Shown here one piece after another: positions 49,612-58,377 of a stretch of 64,000 nucleotides of DNA. Position numbers and translations under genes: made by a program. Source of the DNA: Azospirillum picis (GTDB taxonomy: Bacteria; Pseudomonadota; Alphaproteobacteria; Azospirillales; Azospirillaceae). The stretch is from contig NZ_JAGINO010000017.1 of NCBI RefSeq assembly GCF_017876115.1, positions 98,345 through 162,344 on the forward strand, written 5' to 3'. The first letter of the stretch is position 1. Each line of letters begins with the position of its first letter. Below the pieces are notes generated by a model. The model made no database searches. It was given only the letters and a program-made list of their open reading frames with translations, and was not told the origin of the DNA.

Positions 49612-49622
49612 GTCAACAACAT
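49612..49622. other. attR core of prophage A
   Basis: GTCAACAACAT, identical to the attL core at 9187. It restores the capsid frame Val-Asn-Asn-Met-Met on the right side. Confidence 0.88.
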
Positions 49623-49689
49623 GATGAGCCAGGGCGCGGTGCTGATCGACGGCACCGGCGTGGTGACGCTGCGCTGCCTGGAGAGCTGA
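49612..49689 (+). pseudogene. Resident capsid gene, 3' remnant (25 codons)
   Basis: VNNMMSQGAVLIDGTGVVTL continues RCLES then TGA. It lies in the same register as the fragment ending at 9186 once prophage A is removed. It is separated from its own start by 40.4 kb and is not expressed as part of the capsid while A is integrated. Confidence 0.85.
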
Positions 49690-49757
49690 CGGCGGCACCG
49701 CGTCTCCCGCCGCCGCGCCATTCCCCTTCCCCGAAAAAATTCCGGAGGTCCCCATCC

Positions 49758-50024
49758 ATGGCCTATGCGTCCAAGGATCTGAGCGTGCTCGCCTACGCCA
49801 ACGGCTTCACGCTCTGGCACTACACCACCGCCGATGCGGCGGACGACGTCGATGCCGCCGGCTATTTCAACGGCGCGTCCGACCTGCTGCGGACCGGCGA
49901 CATGCTGCTGGCCAACTGCGCCGCCGGCGGCCCGCCGGTCGCCGGGCTGCTGGTCGTGGCGGCCAATGCCGGCGGCGTCGTCGGCATCGCCGCGCTGACG
50001 CCGCTCGGCACCCCCGGCGGCTGA
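49758..50024 (+). CDS. Island B small virion protein
   Basis: The 88-residue protein (MAYASKDLSVLAYANGFTLW, TADAADDVDAAGYFNGASDL) belongs to a small phage family following capsid genes, likely a head-decoration protein. SD CCGGAGG. Its place right after the capsid remnant supports island B continuity. Confidence 0.7.
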   Translation: MAYASKDLSVLAYANGFTLWHYTTADAADDVDAAGYFNGASDLLRTGDMLLANCAAGGPPVAGLLVVAANAGGVVGIAALTPLGTPGG

Positions 50025-50089
50025 CCCGCCCGGAGCGCCGCCCGGCGGCGCTTTCCGCCCCCTCCCGTCCAGCATCCGGAGACACGCCC

Positions 50090-50659
50090 ATGGCCCTGAC
50101 CGCCATCGGCCTGTGCGGCCGTGCGCTGATCAAGCTCGGCGCCACCGCCATCGCCTCCTTCGCCGACGGGTCCGCCGAAGCGGAGGTTGCCGCCGCCCTC
50201 TACGGCCCGACCCGCGACGCGCTCCTGTCGGCCAACGCCTGGAGCTTCGCCACCGTCCAGACGACGCTGCCGAGGCTGGTCGAGGCGCCCGCCGCCGATT
50301 TCGCCAGCGCCTTCCAGCTCCCGGCGGATTTCCTGCGGGCGCTGGGGGCGGGCGCCGGCGGGCGGGGACGCGGCCTGTCCTATCGCATCGTCGGGCGGAC
50401 GCTGCTGTGCGACGCCACCGCCGTCACCCTGTCCTACGTCGGCCGCCCGGCGGAGGAGGATTTCCCAGCCTTCTTCGACCAGGCGCTGATCGCGCGGCTC
50501 GCCGCCGAGTTCTGCATCCCGCTGACCGAAAGCTCGACGCGGGCGGACCTGCTGGTCCAGCTCGCGGAGGGCGAGTTCCGCCGCGCCCGCCAGATCGACG
50601 CCCAGCAGGACAGCCAGCCGGGCTTCGAGGACTTCACCCTGATCGACGCGAGGGCCTGA
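50090..50659 (+). CDS. Island B tail tube A / adaptor (T7 gp11-like)
   Basis: The 189-residue protein starts MALTAIGLCGRALIKLGATA and has LYGPTRDALLSANAWSFATV and YRIVGRTLLCDATAVTLSYV, matching the gp11-type head-tail adaptor pattern (helical N-terminal, beta C-terminal). It overlaps the next start by TGATG. Confidence 0.8.
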   Translation: MALTAIGLCGRALIKLGATAIASFADGSAEAEVAAALYGPTRDALLSANAWSFATVQTTLPRLVEAPAADFASAFQLPADFLRALGAGAGGRGRGLSYRIVGRTLLCDATAVTLSYVGRPAEEDFPAFFDQALIARLAAEFCIPLTESSTRADLLVQLAEGEFRRARQIDAQQDSQPGFEDFTLIDARA

Positions 50660-52554
50660 TGGGACGGCTTCATCAGGTCAAGACCAACTTCACCGCCGGC
50701 GAGGTGTCGCGCCGGCTGCTGGGGCGCGGCGACCTCAAGGCGTACGACAACGGCGCGCTGGTCCTGCGCAACCTGTTCATCGACCCGACCGGCGGGGTGA
50801 CGCGGCGCAGCGGATTCGCCTTCACCGCCCTGGCCCGCGGCGACGGGCGGCTGGTGGCGTTCGAACGCAACAGCGAGCAGACCTATCTGCTTGTCTTCAC
50901 CGGCGGCTGGATCGACGTGTTCCAGGGCGGGGCCAGGCTGGCGTCCGTCGCCACGCCCTGGTCGCCGGCCCAGCTCGACCAGATCACCTGGACGCAGAGC
51001 GCCGACACGCTGCTGGTCTGCCACCCCGACATCCCGCCGCGCAAACTGACGCGGGCGGAGGACGGCGCCTGGACGCTGGCGGAGTGGAGCTATGCCGCCG
51101 ACGGCGAGCTGCTGCGGCTGCCCTTCCACCGCTTCGCCGATCCGGGCGTCACGCTGACGCCGTCCGGCACCGCCGGGGTGGTCACCGTCACCGCGTCGGC
51201 CCCGGTGTTCGACCAGCGCCAGGACGGAACCCGGATCCGCATCAAGGGCCGGCAGCTCGTGGTGACCGGCGTGGTCTCACCCACCCGGATCACCGCCACG
51301 ACGAAGGAGACGCTGGCCGATATCCAGGCCACCACCGATTGGGAGGAGCAGGCCTTCTCGCCCTTGCGCGGCTGGCCGGTGTCGGCGGCCTTCCACCAGG
51401 ACCGGCTGGTGATCGGCGGGTCGCGGGATCTTCCCAACCGGCTGTGGCTGTCGCGTTCCGCCCAGATCTGGAACTTCGACCTGGGCGAGGGGCTGGACGA
51501 CCAGGCGATCGAGTTCGGCATCCTGTCCGACCAGGTCAACGCGATCCGCGCCGTCTTCTCCGGCCGGCACCTGCAGGTCTTCACCTCGGGCGCCGAATAC
51601 ATGGTGAGCGGCGACCCGCTGACGCCGCAGAGCATCCAGGTCAACCGGCAGACGCGGATCGGCTCGCCGCTCGACCGCGCCATCCCGCCGCGGGACGTCG
51701 AGGGCGCCACCCTGTTCGTGCCGCGCAACCGGCGGGAAATCCGCGAGTTCCTCTACACCGACACCGAGGCGGCCTACCAGGCCAACGACCTGGCGCTGCT
51801 GGCCCGCCATCTGGTGGCGAACCCGCGCGACCAGGACTACGACCAGGGCCGCCGGCTGCTGCTGGTGGCGATGGAGGACGGCTCGCTGGGGGCGCTGACC
51901 GCCTACCGGGCGGAGGACGTCACCGCCTGGACCCGGCTGGAGACCGACGGGGCCGTGCGTTCGGTCGCCGCGGTGGGCGACGAGGTCTACCTGCTGGTCG
52001 GCCGCGACGGCGCCTGGACCGTCGAGCGCTTCGACGACGGCCTCAACCTCGACGCCGCGGTGGCCGCGGCACGGGCCGAGCCGGCCGCCGTCTGGGGCGG
52101 CCTGGATCATCTGGAGGGGCGGCGGGTCGTGGCCGTCGCCGACGGGGCGGTGCGCGAGCCCGCCGTCGTGCAGGCCGGCAGCGTCACGCTGGATCCGCCG
52201 GCCCGCAAGGTGGAGATCGGGTTGCCCTTCACACACCGCATCGAGCCGCTGCCCCCCAACCTGCTGGGGCAGGCGGCGGGCGCCGACCTGATGCGGCTGG
52301 TCGCGGTCACCTTCCGGCTGGAGGACACCGCGGCCCTGCGCGTCGATCTGGGGCGCGGGCTTCAGGAGCTGCCGCTCCACCGGCTGGGTCCGCAGCCCGC
52401 CGACGGGGTGCCCCTCCGGGTGTCGGGAGACCGCCGGCTGCGGGCGCTCGGCTGGCGGCACGACACCGACGTCCCGCTGTGGCGCATCGAGCAGGATGCG
52501 CCGCTGCCTTTCACGCTGCTGTCCGTAACCATGGAATTGAAGGTGAACGACTGA
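50659..52554 (+). CDS. Island B tail tube B (T7 gp12-like)
   Basis: The 631-residue protein starts MGRLHQVKTNFTAGEVSRRL and has DNGALVLRNLFIDPTGGVTR, RDLPNRLWLSRSAQIWNFDL and NRREIREFLYTDTEAAYQAN: the conserved N-terminal and blade motifs of gp12-type tubular tail proteins. It would form the tail nozzle. Confidence 0.88.
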   Translation: MGRLHQVKTNFTAGEVSRRLLGRGDLKAYDNGALVLRNLFIDPTGGVTRRSGFAFTALARGDGRLVAFERNSEQTYLLVFTGGWIDVFQGGARLASVATPWSPAQLDQITWTQSADTLLVCHPDIPPRKLTRAEDGAWTLAEWSYAADGELLRLPFHRFADPGVTLTPSGTAGVVTVTASAPVFDQRQDGTRIRIKGRQLVVTGVVSPTRITATTKETLADIQATTDWEEQAFSPLRGWPVSAAFHQDRLVIGGSRDLPNRLWLSRSAQIWNFDLGEGLDDQAIEFGILSDQVNAIRAVFSGRHLQVFTSGAEYMVSGDPLTPQSIQVNRQTRIGSPLDRAIPPRDVEGATLFVPRNRREIREFLYTDTEAAYQANDLALLARHLVANPRDQDYDQGRRLLLVAMEDGSLGALTAYRAEDVTAWTRLETDGAVRSVAAVGDEVYLLVGRDGAWTVERFDDGLNLDAAVAAARAEPAAVWGGLDHLEGRRVVAVADGAVREPAVVQAGSVTLDPPARKVEIGLPFTHRIEPLPPNLLGQAAGADLMRLVAVTFRLEDTAALRVDLGRGLQELPLHRLGPQPADGVPLRVSGDRRLRALGWRHDTDVPLWRIEQDAPLPFTLLSVTMELKVND

Positions 52555-53381
52555 TGGGTGGAATCACTCCCCTTGTGAGCACCGCGCTGCCGCTGGCGAA
52601 CTCGGTCATCGGCACCGCGCGCAACGCCGGCGGCCAGTCCGGCGCCTCGTCGCAGGCGGCGGGCCAGGCGGCCAGCCAGGCCGCCGCCCAGGCCCAGCAG
52701 GCGGCTGCACAACAGGCCGCCGCCCAGCAGGCCGCGGCCGAACTGGAGTACAAGCGCCAGCAGGATGCCGCCGCCGCCCAGGCGGCCCAGGCGGCGCTGG
52801 AGCAGAAGTACCGCGAGGAGACGGCTGCCCGCCAGCAGCAGGCGCAACTGGCGGCCGAGGCCGAAGCGCGCCAGTGGGCGCACGATGCCGAGCTGCGCCG
52901 GCAGGAGGAGGAGGCCCGGCGCCGGTCGGAGGAGGCCGCGACGGCCGCGGCGGCGGCGGCCAGGGCGAAGGAAATGGACAATTTCCGCGCCGGGCAGGAC
53001 CAGACCCTGTCCCAACTGCGGGCCAGCCAGGACCAGGCCTACGGCCGGCAGGCGGCCGATGCCCAGTCGCAACTGGCCGAACTCACCGCCGCGGCGGACG
53101 CCGCCGAGCAGCGCCGCCTGACCGCCCTGCGCCAGGCGGTCGGCAGGACGCGGGCCGGCCTCGGCGCGCGCGGCCTGTCGGCGCAGGACGGTTCGGGCGA
53201 GGCGATCCTGCTCGGCCTGACCAATGCCAGCGAGACCGAGCGCAAGGACGCCCACGCCACCGAGCAGCTCAAGCGCGGGGCGATCCAGCAGGGGCTGGAC
53301 GAAACCAGGCGCCGCAATCTCCTGGAGCTGTCGCAGCTCGCCGACCGGCAGCGCCTGGAATATCTCAGCAAGTTCTTCTGA
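52554..53381 (+). CDS. Island B coiled-coil internal virion-like protein
   Basis: The 275-residue protein is Ala/Gln-rich and nearly all coiled coil (residues 30-200), with a C-terminal helical part VGRTRAGLGARGLSAQDGSG. Similar proteins in T7-like phages are internal virion or DNA transfer proteins. Coupled to the tail tube gene. Confidence 0.7.
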   Translation: MGGITPLVSTALPLANSVIGTARNAGGQSGASSQAAGQAASQAAAQAQQAAAQQAAAQQAAAELEYKRQQDAAAAQAAQAALEQKYREETAARQQQAQLAAEAEARQWAHDAELRRQEEEARRRSEEAATAAAAAARAKEMDNFRAGQDQTLSQLRASQDQAYGRQAADAQSQLAELTAAADAAEQRRLTALRQAVGRTRAGLGARGLSAQDGSGEAILLGLTNASETERKDAHATEQLKRGAIQQGLDETRRRNLLELSQLADRQRLEYLSKFF

Positions 53382-53442
53382 CGTCCTTTCTGCCGGGACG
53401 GCAGAGGGCATCCGCACGCCCTTTCCCCGCGGAGACCCACCG

Positions 53443-55485
53443 ATGTCCACGTCGATGTCCACGTCGCTCCTCATCCCGCGCGGCACGCCGCGCGTGCAGT
53501 ATCTCGCCGACGGTGCGCAGCGGGTCTTCACCTACCCGTTCCCGATCTTCACCGCCGACGATCTCCAGGTCTTCCTCGGCGCCGCCCCGCAGAGAACCGG
53601 CTATGCCGTCACCGGGGCCGGCGCGACCGCCGGCGGCTCGGTCACCTTCACCGAGCCGCCGGCCGCAGGCACGGTCGTCCTGCTGCGCCGCCGCGTGGCG
53701 ATCGAGCGCACCAGCGATTTCGGCGAGAGCGGACCGCTGCCGGCCTCGGCCCTCAACGGCGAGCTGGACCGGCTGACCGCGGCGCTCCAGCAGGTGGCCG
53801 GCGACCAGGAGCTGATGCTGCGGTTCGCCGACAGCGACCTTCCGGCCTCGCCCCTGCTGCCGGAGCGCAGCCTGCGCCAGGGCAAGCTGCTGGCCTTCGA
53901 CGGCGCCGGCAACCCGACGATCCGCGCGCCGGTGGACGAGGAGGCGCTGGCGACCTACATCCCGCCGGGCCCCGGCGCCACCGCGCGCCGGGTGCGCGAG
54001 AAGCTGTCGGACGTCGCCTCGGTCAAGGATTTCGGTGCCGTCGGCGACGGGCTGGTCGACGACACGCTGGCCCTCCAGACGGCGCTGAGCGCCGCGCGCG
54101 CCGTGTTCGTGCCGCCGGGCACCTACCGCATCACCAACACGCTGACGCTCGGGCACGGCCGGACGCTTTATGGTGCGGGGCAGAGTTCGGTGATCCGCGG
54201 CGCCTCCACCGCCTTCGACCTCGTCCATCTGCCGGACGGCTACGCCTCGCTGTCGGCGCTGCGGCTCGAACTCGGCCGGACGGGGGTGCGGCTGTTCGGC
54301 CGGGACGGGCCTTGCGTACAGAACGCGCTGACCGACCTGACCCTGTGGGAGCCCGAGGTCGGCCTGCTGCTCGACGGCCATGCCGATCCGGCCAAGCCCT
54401 GCTACTGGAACACCGTCACCCGCGTGCTGGTGGCCAAGCCGGCGAAGCACGGCGTGTGGCTGACCCGCAGCGGTGCCGGCGACACGCCGAACGCCAACCG
54501 GTTCCACGGGGTGCGGGTCTATTCGCTGTCGGCGCCGATGGCCGGCAGCGGCTTCTTCGTCGAGCAGGGCCGGTACAACAACGCCTTCCTCGACTGCGAG
54601 GCCAACCTGTGGCCGGAGGCCGAAGCCTGCTTCCGCGTCGGGGCGGTCACCGACAAGACGCTGATCGTCAACTTCTACGCCGAGTCGCTGGGCAGCCTGC
54701 CGAACCTGCAACTGGACGCCGGCTCGGCCGAGACGGCGGTCATCAACCTGTTCTCCGCCTCGGCCGGGCCGGCGATCCTCGACCGCTCCGGCGGGCGGTA
54801 CACGGCGGTGAACGCCGGCTATCCGGAAAAGAACCGCCTGCAGCGCAGCCGGATCGCCGAACTGGTGGTGGAGGCGCTGCGCTACGACACCGAGTTCGTC
54901 GAGCCGGCGACGGGCGGGGTGGTGGCGCTGGATCTCGCCAGCTCGGTCTATCTCGTCAGCGCCTATGGCGGGCCGGTGGACCTCCGCCTGCCGGCGGCGG
55001 CGGAGGCCAACGGCCATGCGGTGACCATCAAGCGCACCGACGCCTCGGCCAACCCGATGACGCTGGCGGAAACCGGCGGGCCGGGACCGGACGGGCGCCG
55101 CATCGCGCTCGGCAACCGCCACGACTTCGTCACGGTCGTGTCGAACGGCGGCGGCTGGTGGATCGTCGCCGGCAACCGCCTGCCCGGCAATGCCCGCTAC
55201 CACGAGGGCGCCGGCCTGTTCGAGCCGGACCTGAGCCAGGCGCTGTACCTGGTCAGCGCCTGGAGCGGCGCGGTGGAGGTGCGGCTGCCCGACCCGGCGG
55301 CACCCCATGCGGTCGGACGCACCGTCTCCGTCAAGAAGACCGACGGCAGCGCCAACCGCGTGCTGGTCACCCAGCAGGGCGGCGGCGGGCCGGACAGCGA
55401 GGAGATCCCGCTGACCGGCCAGGGCCATGCCGTCACCGCCATGTCCAACGGTGCCGGCTGGCACATCCTCGGGCGCAACCCATGA
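53443..55485 (+). CDS. Island B tail fibre/tailspike with duplicated C-terminal domain
   Basis: The 680-residue protein has a T7 gp17-like N-terminus (VQYLADGAQRVFTYPFPIFT, RRVAIERTSDFGESGPLPAS), a beta-helix from about 190 (VKDFGAVGDGLVDDTLALQT) and two similar C-terminal domains near 480-565 and 590-680 (SVYLVSAYGGPVDLRLPAAA versus ALYLVSAWSGAVEVRLPDPA). The duplicate could bind two receptor sites or be a decoy module. Confidence 0.85.
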   Translation: MSTSMSTSLLIPRGTPRVQYLADGAQRVFTYPFPIFTADDLQVFLGAAPQRTGYAVTGAGATAGGSVTFTEPPAAGTVVLLRRRVAIERTSDFGESGPLPASALNGELDRLTAALQQVAGDQELMLRFADSDLPASPLLPERSLRQGKLLAFDGAGNPTIRAPVDEEALATYIPPGPGATARRVREKLSDVASVKDFGAVGDGLVDDTLALQTALSAARAVFVPPGTYRITNTLTLGHGRTLYGAGQSSVIRGASTAFDLVHLPDGYASLSALRLELGRTGVRLFGRDGPCVQNALTDLTLWEPEVGLLLDGHADPAKPCYWNTVTRVLVAKPAKHGVWLTRSGAGDTPNANRFHGVRVYSLSAPMAGSGFFVEQGRYNNAFLDCEANLWPEAEACFRVGAVTDKTLIVNFYAESLGSLPNLQLDAGSAETAVINLFSASAGPAILDRSGGRYTAVNAGYPEKNRLQRSRIAELVVEALRYDTEFVEPATGGVVALDLASSVYLVSAYGGPVDLRLPAAAEANGHAVTIKRTDASANPMTLAETGGPGPDGRRIALGNRHDFVTVVSNGGGWWIVAGNRLPGNARYHEGAGLFEPDLSQALYLVSAWSGAVEVRLPDPAAPHAVGRTVSVKKTDGSANRVLVTQQGGGGPDSEEIPLTGQGHAVTAMSNGAGWHILGRNP

Positions 55486-57092
55486 CGGGGGGTGCGGGCG
55501 GGCATCCGGAGCGGGATGAGGTGGAGGACGCGGCAGAGGACGCAGCAGAGGACGCAGCGGAGGATGCAGGTGAGGATTTGCCCGCGGGGTTCGGCGACTT
55601 CGTCCGGGCCTGGAACGGGATGGTGGAGCTGAGGACCCCCTCCCATCATGCGCGCATGGCGCGCTGGCTGGAGGAGCGCATGGCCGGCCCCGGCCGCCGG
55701 ATGCTGCTGATGGCGTTCCGCGGCTCCGGCAAGTCGACGCTGGTCGGCCTGTTCGCGGCCTGGCTGCTGCTGGTCGATCCCAACCGGCGGCTGCTGGTGC
55801 TGGCAGCCGACATGAGGCTGGCCAAGAAGATGGTGCGCAACGTCAAGCGCATCCTGGAACGCCATCCCGCCACCCGGCATCTCAAGCCCGCGGCCCGGGA
55901 CCGCGACCAGTGGGCGGCCGACCAGTTCACCGTCGTCCGGCCGATGGAGCTGCGCGACCCGTCGATGGCGGCGGCGGGGATCGGCGGCAACATCACCGGA
56001 AGCCGGGCCGACGTGGTGATCTGCGACGATGTCGAGGTGCCGCGCAACGCTGACACCGCGGCCAAGCGCGCGGCGCTGCGCGACCGGCTGTCGGAACTGG
56101 ACTATGTGCTGGTGCCGGGCGGGGCGCAGCTCTATGTCGGCACCCCGCATGCCCAGGACAGCCTCTACGCCGAGGAGACCGGCGGCGAGGCGCCGCCCTT
56201 TCTGGCCGGCTTCGACCGGCTGGTGCTGCCGGTCTACACCGAGGATGCCGCCGGCCGCCGCAGCTATACCTGGAAGGAGCGGTTCGGCGAGGCCCACGTC
56301 GCCCGCATCCGCCGCGCCACCGGTCCCAACAAGTTCACCAGCCAGATGCTGCTGCGTCCGGTGAATGTGGCGGACGGCGTCCTCGACGTCGGCCGGCTCG
56401 GCCGCTATGAGGCGGAGCTGGAATACCGGGAGGCGCTGGGCCGCGCGGCGCTGAGTCTCGACGGGGTGCGGCTGGTGTCGGCGAGCTGCTGGTGGGACCC
56501 CGCCTTCGCCCGGCCGGCGGCCGACGGGGAGGGCGCCGGCCGGGCCGGGGACGGCAGCGTGGTGGCCGCGGTCTTCGGCGGCGACGACGGCCGTTTCTAC
56601 CTGCACCGCGTCCTGTATCTGGCCGTGGATCCCAGGGCCGCGGAGACCGAGGCCGACCAGCAATGCCGGCAGGTCGCCCGTTTCCTCGCCGACAACCACC
56701 TTCCGGCGATCCATGTGGAGATCAACGGCCTCGGCCGCTTCCTTCCCGGCCTGCTGCGCGAGCGGCTGCGCCGTGACCGGCTGGCCGCGGGCGTGATCGA
56801 ACGGTCCAGCCGGACCCCGAAGGCCGTGCGGATCCTGGAGGCGTTCGATGCGCTGCTGGCCGACCGCCGCCTGCTGGCCCACCGGCTGGTCTGGGAGACG
56901 CCACTGGTCCGCGAAATGCGCGACTGGCGCCCCGACGGCCGCTACCGCGGGCCGGATGACGGGCTGGACGCCGTCGCCGGCTGTCTCGCCGCCGAACCGC
57001 ACCGCTTCGACCGGTCCATCCCGCTTCCCGACCGTCGCGCCGACTGGCGCGGCACCGGGCCGGTGCTGGCGTCGGCGGACTGGCAGCTCTGA
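55482..57092 (+). CDS. Island B terminase large subunit
   Basis: The 536-residue protein has Walker A FRGSGKST (79-86), Walker B DVVICDDVE (about 175-183), and a nuclease region from SASCWWDPAFARPAADGEGA with VVAAVFGGDDGRFYLHRVLY. A low-complexity acidic start repeats EDAA (residues 15-30). It sits at the end of the operon, unusual for TerL, and differs strongly from prophage A TerL. Confidence 0.88.
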   Translation: MTGGAGGHPERDEVEDAAEDAAEDAAEDAGEDLPAGFGDFVRAWNGMVELRTPSHHARMARWLEERMAGPGRRMLLMAFRGSGKSTLVGLFAAWLLLVDPNRRLLVLAADMRLAKKMVRNVKRILERHPATRHLKPAARDRDQWAADQFTVVRPMELRDPSMAAAGIGGNITGSRADVVICDDVEVPRNADTAAKRAALRDRLSELDYVLVPGGAQLYVGTPHAQDSLYAEETGGEAPPFLAGFDRLVLPVYTEDAAGRRSYTWKERFGEAHVARIRRATGPNKFTSQMLLRPVNVADGVLDVGRLGRYEAELEYREALGRAALSLDGVRLVSASCWWDPAFARPAADGEGAGRAGDGSVVAAVFGGDDGRFYLHRVLYLAVDPRAAETEADQQCRQVARFLADNHLPAIHVEINGLGRFLPGLLRERLRRDRLAAGVIERSSRTPKAVRILEAFDALLADRRLLAHRLVWETPLVREMRDWRPDGRYRGPDDGLDAVAGCLAAEPHRFDRSIPLPDRRADWRGTGPVLASADWQL

Positions 57093-57116
57093 CCCTCACC
57101 CCTATGGGAGACACCG

Positions 57117-57407
57117 ATGCACGAAACCCTGCAAGGCGGCCTCGACCTCGCCTGGTGGATCACCGCCGTCGAACTTCCGGCGATGACCGCCCTGTTCTGG
57201 CTGATCGTCCGCGCCCGCAAGGACGCCGAATCCGCCTTCGCCGCGCTGCGCGAGAACCTCGCCGCCTACAAGCTGGAGGTCGCGAAGACCTATGTCTCCG
57301 TCGCGACGCTGAGGGACGTCGAGCAGCGCCTGACCGACCATCTGCTGCGGATAGAGACCAAGCTCGATTCCGGCTTCATCCCCTTCGGCGATCCAGGGCG
57401 GCGCTAG
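57117..57407 (+). CDS. Island B membrane/coiled-coil protein
   Basis: The 96-residue protein has an N-terminal span (LPAMTALFWLIVRARKDAE) followed by a coiled coil (KTYVSVATLRDVEQRLTDHL). This layout is like phage holin-accessory proteins, but no lysozyme is near. It closes island B. Confidence 0.65.
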   Translation: MHETLQGGLDLAWWITAVELPAMTALFWLIVRARKDAESAFAALRENLAAYKLEVAKTYVSVATLRDVEQRLTDHLLRIETKLDSGFIPFGDPGRR

Positions 57408-57469
57408 GGGCCGGCATAGGGCCTGCGGCCAGGGGACCGCCGCCGGGACGCCCCGGTTCCGGTCCCGGC

Positions 57470-57688
57470 TCAGTCGGTGTGGTGGATCATCGCCTGGTAG
57501 ATCTTCCAGGCGATCTCGACCGAAACGCCGCCGGCCCGCGCCCCGGCCGCCAGCATGGTGGCGCTGGGCTTCAGCGGGACGGCGGTCTGTCCCGGTTCGC
57601 ACAGGCTGCCCATCGCGGTGACCTTGGTGGACAGGGCCGGATCGGCCGGCTGGGTCGTCTTCATCAGGCTCATGGAAATCGCATTCAT
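57470..57688 (-). CDS. Small host protein, unknown
   Basis: The 72-residue protein starts MNAISMSLMKTTQPADPALS with GGAGG before the ATG and has CEPGQTAVPLKPSATMLAAG and IAWKIYQAMIHHTD. I could not assign it. It is the only reverse-strand gene here and may mark the right border of island B. Confidence 0.6.
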   Translation of the reverse strand: MNAISMSLMKTTQPADPALSTKVTAMGSLCEPGQTAVPLKPSATMLAAGARAGGVSVEIAWKIYQAMIHHTD

Positions 57689-58002
57689 GGCGGTTCCTCC
57701 GTTGGCTGAAGAAGGAAAAGCAAAAGCGGTGCCAGTTCGCGCGGGCCGGGCCGGGCAGGGCGGCGGCGGCCGCCGCGCCGGGCAAACCATAGGTTCGGCA
57801 GCGAGAGGCAGTTCGCCGACGGCGAGACGCATGCAAAATGCCGCTGAATTCCCCCGGCTCTTTCGCAAATTGCGACGCGCGGCGCGGGACGCCTTGCAAA
57901 CGGGGAGTCGCGGCCGGGCAGTCGGCGCCGCATCGCCATCGCGCCGCTGCGGCGGCGAAGCGTCTGGCCGGCGCTGGCCGGTTGGGATAGTGTCCGGCCA
58001 TC
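57689..58002. other. Divergent intergenic region
   Basis: This 314-bp GC-rich gap holds the ribosome site of the reverse-strand gene and presumably the promoter for the DUF952-pyrD operon, but I see no clear promoter or repeat in it. Confidence 0.5.
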
Positions 58003-58377
58003 ATGACCGACCGCATCATCCATCACATGTGCCGCGCGGACGAGTGGGACGCCGCCCGCGCGGCCGGCAGCTATCCCGGCTCGTCGCAGGATGCGAAGGA
58101 CGGCTTCATCCATTTCTCGACGCCGGGACAGGTGGTGGAGAGTGCGGCGAAGCATCGGGCCGGACAGGACGGCCTGGTCCTGCTGACCGTCGACGCCGAC
58201 CGGCTGGGCGCCGCCCTGCGCTGGGAGCCGTCGCGCGGCGGCCAGCTTTTCCCGCATCTCTACGGCCCGCTGCCGGCCGACGCCGTGCTGCGCACCGATC
58301 CGCTGCCGCTGGGGCCGGACGGACGCCACCTCTTCCCGGCCGGCTTCCCCTTCACCCTCCAGGACCTCGTTCCGTGA
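58003..58377 (+). CDS. DUF952 family protein
   Basis: The 124-residue protein with ADEWDAARAAGSYPGSSQDA and KDGFIHFSTPGQVVESAAKH matches the DUF952 pattern (a conserved IHFST motif). Its biochemical role is unknown. It overlaps pyrD by GTGA and probably shares its promoter. Confidence 0.85.
   Translation: MTDRIIHHMCRADEWDAARAAGSYPGSSQDAKDGFIHFSTPGQVVESAAKHRAGQDGLVLLTVDADRLGAALRWEPSRGGQLFPHLYGPLPADAVLRTDPLPLGPDGRHLFPAGFPFTLQDLVP

Larger units (their letters stand above)
9187..49622. mobile_element. Prophage A, about 40.4 kb, lambdoid layout
   Basis: The element is bounded by identical 11-bp cores (GTCAACAACAT) at 9187-9197 and 49612-49622, and the interrupted host frame is continuous across them. 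It holds integrase and excisionase next to attL, recombination genes, a repressor/operator region, replication genes with iterons, terminase, portal, scaffold, capsid, tail and ejection proteins and lysozyme. All essential modules look intact, so it may be inducible. Confidence 0.92.
8446..57407 (+). mobile_element. Resident phage-structural island B (split by prophage A)
   Basis: With 9187-49611 removed, this is a 9-kb one-direction gene run in T7-like order: capsid, small virion protein, gp11-like adaptor, gp12-like tail tube, coiled-coil virion protein, tailspike, large terminase, small membrane protein. No portal, scaffold, small terminase, integrase, replication, regulator or lysis gene is visible. 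It is either a decayed prophage or a pared-down particle-forming or satellite-like element. Outer boundaries are uncertain and no terminal repeats were recognised. Confidence 0.65.

Noticed and set aside
9187..49622. Diversity-generating retroelement, as in some podoviruses
   Set aside because: No reverse transcriptase and no template/variable repeat pair was seen near the fibre genes.
57470..57688. Small reverse-strand gene as a RebB/R-body-related protein
   Set aside because: Only a loose resemblance in a short helix; key conserved parts of the family are not visible.
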